A program made the translations under genes and the position numbers. From NCBI RefSeq assembly GCF_015841355.1, contig NZ_CP064908.1, positions 372,001 to 436,000 of the forward strand: 64,000 nucleotides of DNA. Direction: 5' to 3'. Positions 10,298-18,695 of the stretch are shown here, one piece after another. Position 1 is the first letter of the stretch, and every line of letters begins with the position of its first letter. The stretch comes from Synechococcus sp. CBW1107 (lineage in GTDB: Bacteria; Cyanobacteriota; Cyanobacteriia; PCC-6307; Cyanobiaceae). A model generated the notes under the pieces. The model ran no database searches. It was not told where the DNA came from and was given only the letters and a program-made list of their open reading frames with translations.

Positions 10298-11968
10298 TCA
10301 GATCGCCTCCAGCTCCCTGTAGGCCGCCGTCCAGGTGGCCTGATCGAGCCGCTCGATCGCCTCCTCGGCGCTGGCGGCTCGGCTGGCGAGGCCTTCGCGC
10401 ACCGCCGCCAGCGCCACGGCTTCCGCCACCGCCCGCGACACCGCCTGCACCTGCGTGAGTTCGGGCATCAGGGCGGCATCCGGATCCCGGAAGGCCGGAA
10501 TGCGGTCGGCCAGGGCATCGAGCCCGGCATCGATCATGCCCTCACTGACCTGGGTGGCGCCGACCGCCACGCTGGCGAATCCCAGGCCGGGAAAGAGAAA
10601 ACAGTTGTTGCACTGCCCGATCCGGCGACGACCGCCCTGCCAGCTCACCGGCTCGAACGGGCTGCCACTGGCCACCAGGGCCCGTCCGCCCGTCCAGGCG
10701 TAGAGATCGGCGGGGGTGGCCTCCGCCAGGCGTGTGGGATTGGAGAGGGGCAGGATGATCGGCCGCTGCACCGCCGCGGCCATCGTCTTGACCACCTCGC
10801 GGCTGAACGCACCGGCCACGGTGGAGGTCCCAATCAGCACGCTCGGACGGACCGTCCGCACCACCTCGAGCAGACCGATCCTGCCCTGCGCGTCGGGCTC
10901 GAAGGCCGACCGCTCGGAGGGATCCCTGGCCAGGGCCAGGGCCATGGGGGAGAGGCCTGACTGATCGGCCAGCACCAGACCCTCCCGGTCGATGGCCCAG
11001 ATGCGGCGGCGCGCCTCAGGCTCACTCAAGCCTGCCCTGCTGAGCAGGCGCACCAGACCCTCGGCGATGCCACACCCGGCCGTCCCCGCCCCGAACACCA
11101 CGATGCGATGGTCCTCCAGGGGCAGTCCGGCGCCGTGGGAGGCCGCCTTCACGACCGCGCAGGCCACCCCGCGGGTGCCCTGGATGTCGTCGTTGAAGCT
11201 GGGCAGCCGCTCGCGGTACCGAGCCAGCAGCTGGTGGGCATGGCCGGTGCCGAAGTCTTCCCAGTGCAGCAGCGCTCCCGGGAACCGACGCTGCAGGGCC
11301 TCCACGCTGCGGTCCAGGAAGGTGTCGTAGTCGGCACCATCCAGGCGCGGGTGACGCCAGCCGGGATACAGGGGGTTCTCCAGCAGCTCCTCACGGTCGG
11401 TGCCCACATCCAGCACCAGGGGCAGCACGCGGGCGGGATCCAGCCCGGCGCAGAGCGTGTAGACCGCCAGCTTGCCCAGACAGATCTCGATGCCGCCGAC
11501 GCCCTGATCGCCGATGCCGAGAATTCCCTGCGAATCAGTGATCAGGATCAGATCCACCGGCCCGGGCACCGCCTGCTCCAGCACCGTTTCGATCCGCTCC
11601 AGATCCGGTGCCGCCAGAAACACGCCGCCGGAGGGTGTGCGGTAATCGAGGCTGAAGCGCTGGATCGCCGCCCCCACGGTCGGGGTGTAGACGATCGGCA
11701 TCACCGCCTCGATGTGATCCGCCAGGAAGCGATGGAAGAGGGTGAGGTTCGCCTGGCGCAGGGCCACCGCGAAGCGGAACTTCTCCAGGTCGCTCCCCAG
11801 GGTGAGGAAGGCCTGCCAGTGCCGCTCCACCTGGATCTCCAGGCTCTCCACGGCGTGGGGCAGCAGGCCATCGAGCCCGAACGCCCGGCGTTCCCGGCGG
11901 CTGAAGGCCGTCCCTTTGTTAAGGCAGGGATCGGCGAGTAGATCGCGGCCCCGCAGACGGGTGCTCAG
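10298..11968 (-). CDS. NAD-type malic enzyme (MaeA/SfcA-like)
   Basis: Oxidative decarboxylation of malate to pyruvate. Family motifs: MPIVYTPTVGAA, RTPSGGVFLAAPD, ILGIGDQGVGGIEICLGK, VLDVGTDREELL, SFNDDIQGT, NAD site VFGAGTAGCGIAEG, and QCNNCFLFPGLG. The first usual start codon is GTG 11851, but the frame upstream encodes RGRDLLADPCLNKGTAFS and FGLDGLLPHAV, the conserved N-terminus of the family. No ATG, GTG or TTG occurs between there and the in-frame stop at about 12018. I therefore extend to CTG 11968 as the most plausible candidate (556 residues, near SfcA length); that start is inferred. Confidence 0.92.
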   Translation of the reverse strand: MSTRLRGRDLLADPCLNKGTAFSRRERRAFGLDGLLPHAVESLEIQVERHWQAFLTLGSDLEKFRFAVALRQANLTLFHRFLADHIEAVMPIVYTPTVGAAIQRFSLDYRTPSGGVFLAAPDLERIETVLEQAVPGPVDLILITDSQGILGIGDQGVGGIEICLGKLAVYTLCAGLDPARVLPLVLDVGTDREELLENPLYPGWRHPRLDGADYDTFLDRSVEALQRRFPGALLHWEDFGTGHAHQLLARYRERLPSFNDDIQGTRGVACAVVKAASHGAGLPLEDHRIVVFGAGTAGCGIAEGLVRLLSRAGLSEPEARRRIWAIDREGLVLADQSGLSPMALALARDPSERSAFEPDAQGRIGLLEVVRTVRPSVLIGTSTVAGAFSREVVKTMAAAVQRPIILPLSNPTRLAEATPADLYAWTGGRALVASGSPFEPVSWQGGRRRIGQCNNCFLFPGLGFASVAVGATQVSEGMIDAGLDALADRIPAFRDPDAALMPELTQVQAVSRAVAEAVALAAVREGLASRAASAEEAIERLDQATWTAAYRELEAI

Positions 11969-12029
11969 GGGGGGCGTAGGGCGGGCCAGGAGGATTCAGC
12001 AACCTGGCAGCGGAGCGTAGGTCAGGGGC

Positions 12030-12428
12030 TCAGAGCAGGCGCATCAGGCAGCCCACCAGGGCCATCACCAGCAGCACGGTCGAAGCGAGGAAGCTGATGG
12101 CAAAACCCGGTGCGCGCTGCTCTGGAGCCCGCAGATAGCCCACGGCGTAGAGCACACGACCCAGCACCCAGAACGCCCCCAGCACCGAAGCCGCGGTGGC
12201 GTTGGAGAGCAGGACAGCGAGCCAGAAGGCCGGCAGGAACACCACCAGCTGCTCCAGGGTGTTCTGCTGGACCCGCACGGCCCGCTCGAAGGCCGGCGGT
12301 CCGGTCATCAGCGGTGGCTTCACCCCGTCACGCTGCCGCGCCCGACCCACCTGCAGGGCCGTGGCCTGAAAGGTGATCACGGCCAGCAGGGTGATCAGGC
12401 CCGGCAGGGGAAGGGGGGCGATGGTCAT
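12030..12428 (-). CDS. MAPEG-family membrane protein
   Basis: Small integral membrane protein (132 residues from ATG 12428; a GTG lies at 12452) with four hydrophobic segments. The MAPEG signature is present as RVQQNTLEQLVVFLPAFW. Members of this family act in eicosanoid and glutathione metabolism in eukaryotes; bacterial members mostly have no known substrate. A small membrane protein gene ends 7 bases upstream, so the two are probably cotranscribed. Confidence 0.85.
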   Translation of the reverse strand: MTIAPLPLPGLITLLAVITFQATALQVGRARQRDGVKPPLMTGPPAFERAVRVQQNTLEQLVVFLPAFWLAVLLSNATAASVLGAFWVLGRVLYAVGYLRAPEQRAPGFAISFLASTVLLVMALVGCLMRLL

Positions 12429-12435
12429 GGCGGCT

Positions 12436-12615
12436 TCAGCCCAGCGGCCCACCCTGACCCATGGCGGCCACTCCAGCCAGGACAGCCACCATCACCGCCA
12501 TCGCGATGACGGCCCAGGAGACATGGCTGCGGGCTTCCATCGCAGATTCCCGGCCCCGGATCGGCATGTCCTCGGCATAGAGATTGTCATGATTTTCAAG
12601 ATCGTGGGTATGCAT
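12436..12615 (-). CDS. Small single-pass membrane protein
   Basis: Protein of 59 residues: a polar, His/Asp/Glu-rich N-terminal half (MHTHDLENHDNLY) followed by one hydrophobic helix (WAVIAMAVMVAVLAGVAAM). I choose ATG 12615 because GGAGG lies 5 bases upstream. It sits directly before the MAPEG gene. No function recognised. Confidence 0.6.
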   Translation of the reverse strand: MHTHDLENHDNLYAEDMPIRGRESAMEARSHVSWAVIAMAVMVAVLAGVAAMGQGGPLG

Positions 12616-12727
12616 GAAAGCCTCCATCAACTGCCTCCAGGGTGGCCGCTGCTGACGGGTCCTGCCTCTGAACGCCGGCACTTGTGACAGAGCTTTGCCG
12701 ATCGTGATCGCCTCGGCGGGCGTGGAC

Positions 12728-12883
12728 TCAGCGCAGGGTGCTGATCAGTCCGCGACGCCGCAGTTCCCGGGCGAATTCACTGGACAGGCGGTCCCTCGCC
12801 AGAACGGCACGCCAGCGTCCGTACCAGTCGAGGCAACGGAACAGCACCCAGGTGAGGAACAGAACCTGCAGGAAGGGTTTCAG
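12728..12883 (-). CDS. Possible small membrane-associated protein
   Basis: A short frame encodes PFLQVLFLTWVLFRCLDWYGRW followed by an Arg/Glu-rich amphipathic tail ending LISTLR. The composition looks protein-like (hydrophobic helix then basic helix). The frame has no ATG, GTG or TTG upstream of the hydrophobic part; CTG 12883 is the first near-cognate candidate and gives 51 residues. Reported with reserve. Confidence 0.35.
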   Translation of the reverse strand: MKPFLQVLFLTWVLFRCLDWYGRWRAVLARDRLSSEFARELRRRGLISTLR

Positions 12884-12912
12884 GGTCGAAGGGGCCGGGC
12901 TCTGATTCGAAT

Positions 12913-13452
12913 TTAGGCAGACCCAAGGGCCCTGTCATCTCCGGAATCGAGGGTCCAGAGCGCCAGACCGCCGCCACGGCCCCGGGCCGCCAACCAGCCC
13001 AGAGTCGCCCCGCCGCCGATCAGGGCGAAGAAGGGCAGCTCCCCGGGCCGTTGCTGATCAAAGGGAAGCGGCTGGGGGAGAGGGCGATCGAGGGGCCGAA
13101 AGGGTCCCAGCTCCAGCCGCAGACGCTCGAAGCGGAACAGCAGCAGGGGCCGCCTGCCCTCCAGACGAGCCTGGCCCACAAAGGTGAGCTGAAGGCCCCC
13201 CAGCTGAACGCTGTTACGGATCACCAGCCCGTCACCGGGGCCGGGGTCTTCGATCACCAGCTGTGCCCCGAAGGCCCGCAGGAGCCCGCTGGCCAGCTCC
13301 GCCGGCCGCTGGGATCCCCGCGGCCAGGTGCGCTGCAGGCGCCAGCTGCCGATCAGCTGGGAAGGCACGACGGCCCCGCCCTGTCTGCGGCTGATCGCCT
13401 CCATCTTCAGCAGATCCGCCGCGTCAGGGAGGCCAGCGAGTGTCGGGTCCAT
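12913..13452 (-). CDS. Conserved hypothetical protein
   Basis: Protein of 179 residues from ATG 13452 (the frame also allows a start at 13509). It opens with a helical segment, then IGSWRLQRTWPRGSQ and several predicted beta strands with alternating hydrophobic residues (LQLTFVGQARL, LLLFRFERLRLEL). The C-terminus is a Gly-rich hydrophobic stretch. The pattern recalls lipocalin/fibrillin-like barrels of photosynthetic organisms, but I have no firm motif for that. Confidence 0.6.
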   Translation of the reverse strand: MDPTLAGLPDAADLLKMEAISRRQGGAVVPSQLIGSWRLQRTWPRGSQRPAELASGLLRAFGAQLVIEDPGPGDGLVIRNSVQLGGLQLTFVGQARLEGRRPLLLFRFERLRLELGPFRPLDRPLPQPLPFDQQRPGELPFFALIGGGATLGWLAARGRGGGLALWTLDSGDDRALGSA

Positions 13453-13644
13453 GCGTTGGTGGCCTGGGGGGGCTGGGGCAGAGCCCAGCCTGGCGGAGAG
13501 CCCCACCAACCTTCCAAGCAGCTGGGGTCAGTTCCCGCCCAGGCCCCATTGCCGACTCCGGCAAGCCCGCTATGACCAGGCCCCTGTGTGGAAACGATGG
13601 GGAGAGGACTCCAAGCTGAAACAGGCCGCTGGCCCCCGGGGCCC

Positions 13645-14157
13645 ATGGCCCGGGCTTGTGCCTGGACCTTCGCCGCGGCGATCGCCCTGATGGCCGTCGA
13701 GGACGCCGGCGCCCAGACCGGACCCGCCTTGAGCCTCCGGCGCAGCCCACGCACCCTGCCCGCCACCGGGGATCCGGTCTGGCAGCTGCAGCTGACGGTT
13801 CCCGGCCAGAAGACCCTCAGCTTCGAGGCCTTGGTGGGACGGGCCTCGCGTCAGGAGGCCGACCGTCACCGACTGGGCAGCCAGGCCCCCCTGCCGGCGG
13901 GGCGCTATCGACTCACCGACATCAGCGCCATCAGACCGGAGGATCCCGTGGAACTGGGACGGGTGCTCTGGATCGGGCTGGAGCCCCAGTTCCCGACGGC
14001 TCGGCGCGCCCTGGGCATCCATCACGATCCCAGTGCCGGCCTGGGCGCCGAGAGTGGCACCGATGGCTGCATCGGCCTGATCCGCAGCAGCGACCTGCTC
14101 ACCCTCGCGGCGCTGCTGGATCAGAGCGGCGTCCGCGATCTGGAGGTGCTCCAGTGA
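13645..14157 (+). CDS. Secreted YkuD-type L,D-transpeptidase-like protein
   Basis: Exported protein of 170 residues. ATG 13645 gives a good signal peptide (basic MARACAW, hydrophobic core, AGAQ cleavage region). The C-terminal part has the catalytic-box layout of YkuD enzymes: a His pair in GIHHDPS and Cys in SGTDGCIGLIRSSDL. Such enzymes make 3-3 peptidoglycan cross-links or attach proteins to the wall. The catalytic box is compact compared with the usual HG...SHGC-R, so activity is likely but not certain. Its last 59 bases overlap the convergent PfkB kinase gene. Confidence 0.75.
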   Translation: MARACAWTFAAAIALMAVEDAGAQTGPALSLRRSPRTLPATGDPVWQLQLTVPGQKTLSFEALVGRASRQEADRHRLGSQAPLPAGRYRLTDISAIRPEDPVELGRVLWIGLEPQFPTARRALGIHHDPSAGLGAESGTDGCIGLIRSSDLLTLAALLDQSGVRDLEVLQ

Positions 14158-15025
14158 AGGCCGCGCTCCACTGGGAGGCATAGGCCCCGCGGGCATCGAG
14201 CGCAGCGGCCCCGCAGCGGCAGGCCAGCGCCAGGGCGCCGGAGCGGTCCCAGCCGGCAGCCAGAGCCGCCGTGAACCCCGCGGCAAAACTGTCGCCGGCG
14301 CCGTAGGCATCCACCGGGGGATGGCTGCGTTCGATCGCGCTGAAGCGACCTCCGGGCACCGTGAAGCCCCCTTGCTCGGCTTCCGTGGCCACATAAAGGT
14401 GAGGCGCCGGGCAGAGATCGCCGGCCCGATAGCGCTCGCCGGGATCCCGGGCACTGCCGATCAGGGCGTCGAGCTCCACGCCAGCCGCCTGCAGCACCGG
14501 CAGGCGCACCCGGGGGGTGGCCGCCAGCAGCCTCGCCCGCCGAGCCAGCCGCAGGGCGGCCGCATCGGCGGCGGTCACGAACACGCCATCGCAGGCCGCC
14601 AGCTCCGCCCAGGGCAGCGGATCGCTGGCGGCGGGTGCGAGCCGCTCGCCGATCACGGTGATGGTGCGCTCCCCGCTGGCCTCCACGAAGGTGATCGCGC
14701 GGCGGGTTGGGGCCTCCCGCCAGGCCACATGGAGCTCCAGCCCCATGGCCCGCAGCTCAGCGGCAGCCCGCTCGCCGAGAGCATCACGGCCCAGGGCCGT
14801 GAAGAAAGCCACCGGTTGATTCGTGAGCCGGGTGAACTGGGCGGCCACCACGGCGCCGCCGCCGGCGGGTTGCTCCAGCATCTCGAGAGCATGCTGAATC
14901 TGACCGGCCGACGGCAGGCTCTCCACCACGACGAAGCTGACCCACTCGACGTGGCCCACCACCGCCAGCCGCTGCGGCGGCAACGGCGGCAGGGCCGGAG
15001 ACTCGGCTGGGGCGGACAGGGACAT
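14099..15025 (-). CDS. PfkB-family sugar/nucleoside kinase
   Basis: Ribokinase-like kinase of 308 residues. The second PfkB signature DAYGAGDSFAAGF, with the catalytic Asp and anion hole, is near residue 245. The N-terminal GGGAVVAAQFTRLTNQPVAFFTALG is the first signature region. The substrate cannot be read from sequence. The C-terminal 25 residues (RGRRSDPAAPRG end) overlap the transpeptidase gene on the other strand and may be non-essential. Confidence 0.88.
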   Translation of the reverse strand: MSLSAPAESPALPPLPPQRLAVVGHVEWVSFVVVESLPSAGQIQHALEMLEQPAGGGAVVAAQFTRLTNQPVAFFTALGRDALGERAAAELRAMGLELHVAWREAPTRRAITFVEASGERTITVIGERLAPAASDPLPWAELAACDGVFVTAADAAALRLARRARLLAATPRVRLPVLQAAGVELDALIGSARDPGERYRAGDLCPAPHLYVATEAEQGGFTVPGGRFSAIERSHPPVDAYGAGDSFAAGFTAALAAGWDRSGALALACRCGAAALDARGAYASQWSAAFTGAPPDRGRRSDPAAPRG

Positions 15026-15086
15026 CCAGGCTCAGCATCAGCAGCTGATCCAGGATGGCGGCTCCTCTCCCGGCTTCGCCGCAGCC

Positions 15087-15218
15087 ATGGCCCCCAAGGA
15101 ACGGTCCGCCACCACCGTGAAACTCCAGATCGCTGGTGCGGTGTTTCTGCCGCTGCTGCTGCTGGGGCTATGGCTGAAGTCGCTCGGATTCTTCAGCTCG
15201 CCGCTGCAGGGAGGCTGA
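15087..15218 (+). CDS. Small membrane protein, 43 residues
   Basis: ATG 15087 to TGA 15218. A basic N-terminus (MAPKERSATTVK) precedes one strong hydrophobic helix (AGAVFLPLLLLGLWL) and a short tail. Typical of the many tiny membrane proteins of picocyanobacteria. No function recognised. Confidence 0.5.
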   Translation: MAPKERSATTVKLQIAGAVFLPLLLLGLWLKSLGFFSSPLQGG

Positions 15219-15238
15219 GGCGCCCGCTCTGGCGTCGC

Positions 15239-15394
15239 TCAGCCCGCTTCCTTGGCGTCATCGAGGGAGGCGAGATAGCGCTTGCATTGACCCGAGGCCC
15301 CTGGCTCCTCCAGGCGGCGGGAGCTGCTGCTGCCCGGTTGACTGCAGTCCTGAGGGAGATGGGTGAGCTCAGGGAGGGGCTGGGATTCGGGCAT
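15239..15394 (-). CDS. Small soluble hypothetical protein, 51 residues
   Basis: ATG 15394 to TGA 15239. Pro/Ser-rich first half, then CKRYLASLDDAKEAG, a plausible short helix. It is convergent with the preceding small membrane gene. It is supported only by its protein-like composition. Confidence 0.4.
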   Translation of the reverse strand: MPESQPLPELTHLPQDCSQPGSSSSRRLEEPGASGQCKRYLASLDDAKEAG

Positions 15395-15679
15395 GGCCGA
15401 ATCGTAGGAGGACTGTCAGCACAGACCGCGGCCGATCACCGATGGAACCTCCCTGGCCTTCTTCTGCCTCAGCGTGCTGTTGCTGGCCCTCAGCGGTTAC
15501 CTGGTGGCGGGCCACGGAGGAAACAGACCGCCCCTGGGCTGAATGCCGGAGATCAGCCATGGACTTCAGCTTCCGAGGTCCATGTCACCGATCACAATAT
15601 TTATGAAGGCGCGTGGGAGTTCCATGGGGCCTGCGGGATAACCCGCTGGTAGCTTGAAAAAAGAAGGCACTTCCGCTCC

Positions 15680-16186
15680 ATGTCATTACGTCAACATCTG
15701 CTGCGCGGCCTGTTGCGCGGCGGCCTCGCCACGGCAGTGGTCACCACCACGTTGATTCTGGGCGCCGGCGAGGGGAAAAGCGAAGTTCTCTACACCCTGA
15801 CCACCCAGTGCAGCCTCAAGGGCGAGCCCTCCAGAGCCTGCATCGTGCAAGCGATCAATGAAGGCGAGTCCACTCTCTACCGCCACAAGATCGGTGGTGA
15901 CGTTCTGACGGTCCGGGTGAGGGATCAACCCGTACGCATGGATCTCTGGTCGAAAGACTCCAAGTCATGGGTCAGCCTGATGCGAGCCGAAGCCCGCTTC
16001 TCCACCAACACGGTCTGCTTCAACGGCAAGGATCTGTGTGTGGTCAATCCCAACTATCTCAACAGTGTCCTGCAGGAACGCGCCGATGTGATGAAGGACC
16101 GGGATCTGGTGATGGTCCACTTCGGCAAAGACGGACGTGTTGATGCCAGCTGCTACGACGACGGCTGCGATGTGGTGCGCAAATGA
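15680..16186 (+). CDS. Secreted hypothetical protein, Cys-containing
   Basis: Protein of 168 residues with a signal peptide (basic MSLRQHLLRGLLRGG, hydrophobic core to GAGEGKSE). The mature part has five cysteines, including a C-terminal Cys pair (ASCYDDGCDVV), suggesting disulfides in the periplasm. The ATGA overlap with the next secreted protein points to joint expression. No family recognised. Confidence 0.7.
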   Translation: MSLRQHLLRGLLRGGLATAVVTTTLILGAGEGKSEVLYTLTTQCSLKGEPSRACIVQAINEGESTLYRHKIGGDVLTVRVRDQPVRMDLWSKDSKSWVSLMRAEARFSTNTVCFNGKDLCVVNPNYLNSVLQERADVMKDRDLVMVHFGKDGRVDASCYDDGCDVVRK

Positions 16187-17154
16187 AAGGAATCGCTGGT
16201 TTAAGCCTGTTGCTCTCTGGGGTGCTCAGCGTCCCGACCAGTGCGGCGCTGGCGCTGGACAACCCCCTTGGGGTCAGCCAGGGAGCGTCCAATCCTGAAT
16301 TGATCGCCCGGGGGGGTGGAGGTGGCCGTGGAGGTGGCGGAAGCCGTGGTGGAGGCGGGGGAAGTCGTGGCAGCGGCGGAAATCGTGGAGGCGGGAGCCG
16401 AGCCCGCACAGGCCTGAGCGGAGGCGGCGGCAGCCTGAACCGCGGCAACAGCCGCCCCAGCGGCGGCTGGAGCAACAGGGTGTCGTCACCCTCGGCGCGG
16501 CCATCGATCCAGCGGCCATCCGGCTCGAACTCCCTCGGCCGTGGTGACATCAATCGTGGCGGCAACCGGAATCTCAACCTGGACAGCAACAGATCCATCA
16601 ACCGCGATGTCAACCGGAACATCAATCGCGATGTCAACCGGACTGTGAATCGCGATGTCAACCGGAACATCAACCGCGATATCAACCGGAATGTCAACCG
16701 AAACGTGAACTGGGACACGAATCGGCGTGTCAACATCAACAATGTCAATGTGAACGCCGGCTGGGCTCGTCCGGGCTGGGGTGTGGCACGGCCTTGGAAT
16801 GCGGGCTGGTACGGCGGCTGGTCCTCTCCCACCTGGGGATGGTGGGGGGCAAGAGCCGCGACATGGGGGGTGGCCTCCCTGGCTACGGCAGCCGTCATCA
16901 ACAACGCTGTCGACAACGCCCTGAGCAGTAACAGCACCTACATCGTGGTTCCCAACACCGATTACCAGCTGCTCTACGGCTCGGTACAACCCTCCGGCTC
17001 CCAGGGGGTCAGCTTCGCCGTCACCGCCGATGGCAGCACCTACCAGCTCTCGGCCGATTGCAACCGGGGCCTGCTGGATGGCCGTGAACCGAGCAGCTCC
17101 GCCGAAGCAGAGCTGCTCAATGCAGCCTGTCAGGTGGCCTTCGGCTCTGTCTGA
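16183..17154 (+). CDS. Secreted Gly-rich, Asn/Arg-repeat protein
   Basis: Exported protein of 323 residues, start overlapping the previous stop. After a signal peptide (to about residue 24) comes a Gly/Arg/Ser-rich tract (about 45-85), a spacer, then roughly fifteen short N-R-(D)-V/I-N repeats (about 125-190, for example NRDVNRNINRDVNR). A Trp/Gly-rich hydrophobic stretch follows, then a compact C-terminal domain (ADGSTYQLSADCNRGLLDG). The repeats alternate Asn and Arg with Val/Ile, so a beta or disordered polycation is likely. A cell-surface role is inferred from export and composition only. Confidence 0.75.
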   Translation: MKGIAGLSLLLSGVLSVPTSAALALDNPLGVSQGASNPELIARGGGGGRGGGGSRGGGGGSRGSGGNRGGGSRARTGLSGGGGSLNRGNSRPSGGWSNRVSSPSARPSIQRPSGSNSLGRGDINRGGNRNLNLDSNRSINRDVNRNINRDVNRTVNRDVNRNINRDINRNVNRNVNWDTNRRVNINNVNVNAGWARPGWGVARPWNAGWYGGWSSPTWGWWGARAATWGVASLATAAVINNAVDNALSSNSTYIVVPNTDYQLLYGSVQPSGSQGVSFAVTADGSTYQLSADCNRGLLDGREPSSSAEAELLNAACQVAFGSV

Positions 17155-17654
17155 GCCCCTCGGCTCGGCTACGTCTGATACGGCCACGCCGTGGGGCAGG
17201 GCCTGATGCAGGCTCACCCCGGCGTGACCACCGCATCGACGCTGGGACCCACCTCGATCGCGTCCTGCACGGCGTTCTCGATCACGGCAGAGGTGAGGCC
17301 TCCGAAGGCATCACCACGAATACTATGGCGACCGATATTACAAAAAAGTGCCCCTTCTGTCGGACGACACAACTCAAGCGGGAGATATCTGGCATTATCT
17401 GACAAAGAAGATCAACCGCTGATACGGGATCGAAAGCGTGAGCCCCGCCAGAGATGCCACCAGGAAAGGCGGGCCCACAAGCCATGACCATCCGGAGCCG
17501 AACAATGGCTTAATCCCCTACCAGGGGCCTCAGGAACCGCGAAGATGATCAAGGCTTAAGGTAGGTTACTTGCAAGATGAGCTAGAACCGTGGCAAAAGC
17601 TCATCATCATTATTGAATGAAGCCATAGGATCTAGATTCTGAAGATCATGCTGA
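17155..17654. other. Intergenic stretch, no convincing gene
   Basis: About 500 bases without a supported gene. A short minus-strand frame (17214-17405) ends in protein-like sequence (GGLTSAVIENAVQDAIEVG) but has no family, ribosome site or partner. Confidence 0.4.
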
Positions 17655-17891
17655 TCAGAGTTCTGGATCTGGCAGGGAGGCCCCAATCCGCTCCGCCAGC
17701 AGCAGGCAGGCGTCCATCTCGGCCCAGAGCAATTCCCGCCGCTGGGAATCGACGGCATAGGAACGCCGGTGCAGATCCCTGCCCAGATAGCGCAGAGCAT
17801 CACGGATCCATCGCCAGTCGTCGTGGCTGCAGTCGGGCGGTTGCGGCACGGTGTCATCCAAGGAGGCCGATTGAGCCAGGGGTTCAGCCAT
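17655..17891 (-). CDS. Small acidic hypothetical protein, 78 residues
   Basis: From ATG 17891; an upstream in-frame start at 17978 is possible. The sequence is helical and rich in Asp, Trp and Leu (WRWIRDALRYLGRDLHRR, LLWAEMDACLLLAERIG). It is divergent from the secreted protein at 17952. Nothing identifies a function. Confidence 0.5.
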   Translation of the reverse strand: MAEPLAQSASLDDTVPQPPDCSHDDWRWIRDALRYLGRDLHRRSYAVDSQRRELLWAEMDACLLLAERIGASLPDPEL

Positions 17892-17951
17892 GCGCCATGG
17901 GATGGATCCAGCCAGCGACTGTACCGTTGAGATTCCAGCGAGCATGCAGTC

Positions 17952-18383
17952 ATGGGGAGCCCAGCAATCGCGCGGCAAGGGTTCCGCTGGATCACGGCTT
18001 CGTCTCTGGGACTGGCAGGGCTTCTGCTGGGAGTCCGCGCCATGGCCGCGCCCTTCAGCTACGACCCCGTGTCCTTCACCAGCTTTGCCAACAGCCGCAT
18101 GAAAGCCCTGGGCAAGGATGTGGTCTTCCGCAACCTGGCTCTGTGCCGGCGTGATGGGTCGAGTGGCTATCGATGCCTGGAGGGAGACGTGCTCCGGAGA
18201 GAAGCCGGCCAGCCTGGGCGCGAACTCTGCAGACTGCGCTCAGTGGGCTATCACCCAGCCACACGAAACATCAACTACCTGACCAAGGATTGCGTCCGCA
18301 AAACAGATCAGCAACGGCTGCGTGAGCAGTCTGAAAAGCTATTGCGCAAGGGGCTCGACGCACTGGAGAACCTCAATCCATGA
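17952..18383 (+). CDS. Secreted hypothetical protein, last core gene before the island
   Basis: Protein of 143 residues with an N-terminal hydrophobic signal (ITASSLGLAGLLLGVRAMAA). The mature part contains four cysteines and a charged C-terminal helix. It ends 60 bases before the partial tRNA-Lys repeat, so it marks the left core boundary. No family recognised. Confidence 0.6.
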   Translation: MGSPAIARQGFRWITASSLGLAGLLLGVRAMAAPFSYDPVSFTSFANSRMKALGKDVVFRNLALCRRDGSSGYRCLEGDVLRREAGQPGRELCRLRSVGYHPATRNINYLTKDCVRKTDQQRLREQSEKLLRKGLDALENLNP

Positions 18384-18442
18384 CCAGCTGATCGCTCCGC
18401 CTGGATCAGACCCGCCACAACGGCCGAGCGGATCAGTGAACT

Positions 18443-18488
18443 ATGGGTCGCCTGAGATTCGAACTCAGGACCAATCGGTTAAAAGCCG
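18443..18488 (-). repeat. Left attachment site (partial tRNA-Lys copy)
   Basis: 46 bases identical to 58923-58968, covering the tRNA-Lys discriminator base, acceptor 3' strand, T arm and up to the anticodon loop. The bases beyond 18488 no longer match tRNA, so this is a displaced 3' fragment and not a working tRNA gene. Confidence 0.92.
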
Positions 18489-18695
18489 GTTGCAAATCAG
18501 GCAAATCCATTGGCGCAACGGGGGCATGCCGGCCGACTGACAGATCGCTGACAGACCTCACTAGTCCCGCTCAGGTCTCTTCCTGAGATCTTGTCATGGC
18601 GGGGGTCGGCGCTGATGCTCCTGAAGGGCGGGCAAACTTCCCTATTCGCACTCAAGGAACCCTTCAACTTCCGCATGCGTCGGCGACATCAGGGA
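18489..18695. other. Left island end, no gene seen
   Basis: Short non-coding stretch between the left attachment site and the convergent toxin gene. I see no gene or terminator hairpin. Confidence 0.4.

Noticed and set aside
8670-10322. Plus-strand frame of 550 residues over pntAA and ferredoxin
   Set aside because: It overlaps two well supported genes and has shadow-like composition (repeated HH, GG, RR).
17214-17405. Minus-strand small frame of 63 residues
   Set aside because: Some protein-like residues but no family, ribosome site or conserved neighbour; mentioned only within the intergenic entry.
18443-18520. Second tRNA-Lys gene
   Set aside because: Only the 3' part up to the anticodon loop is present; the 5' half does not match, so it is an attachment-site remnant.
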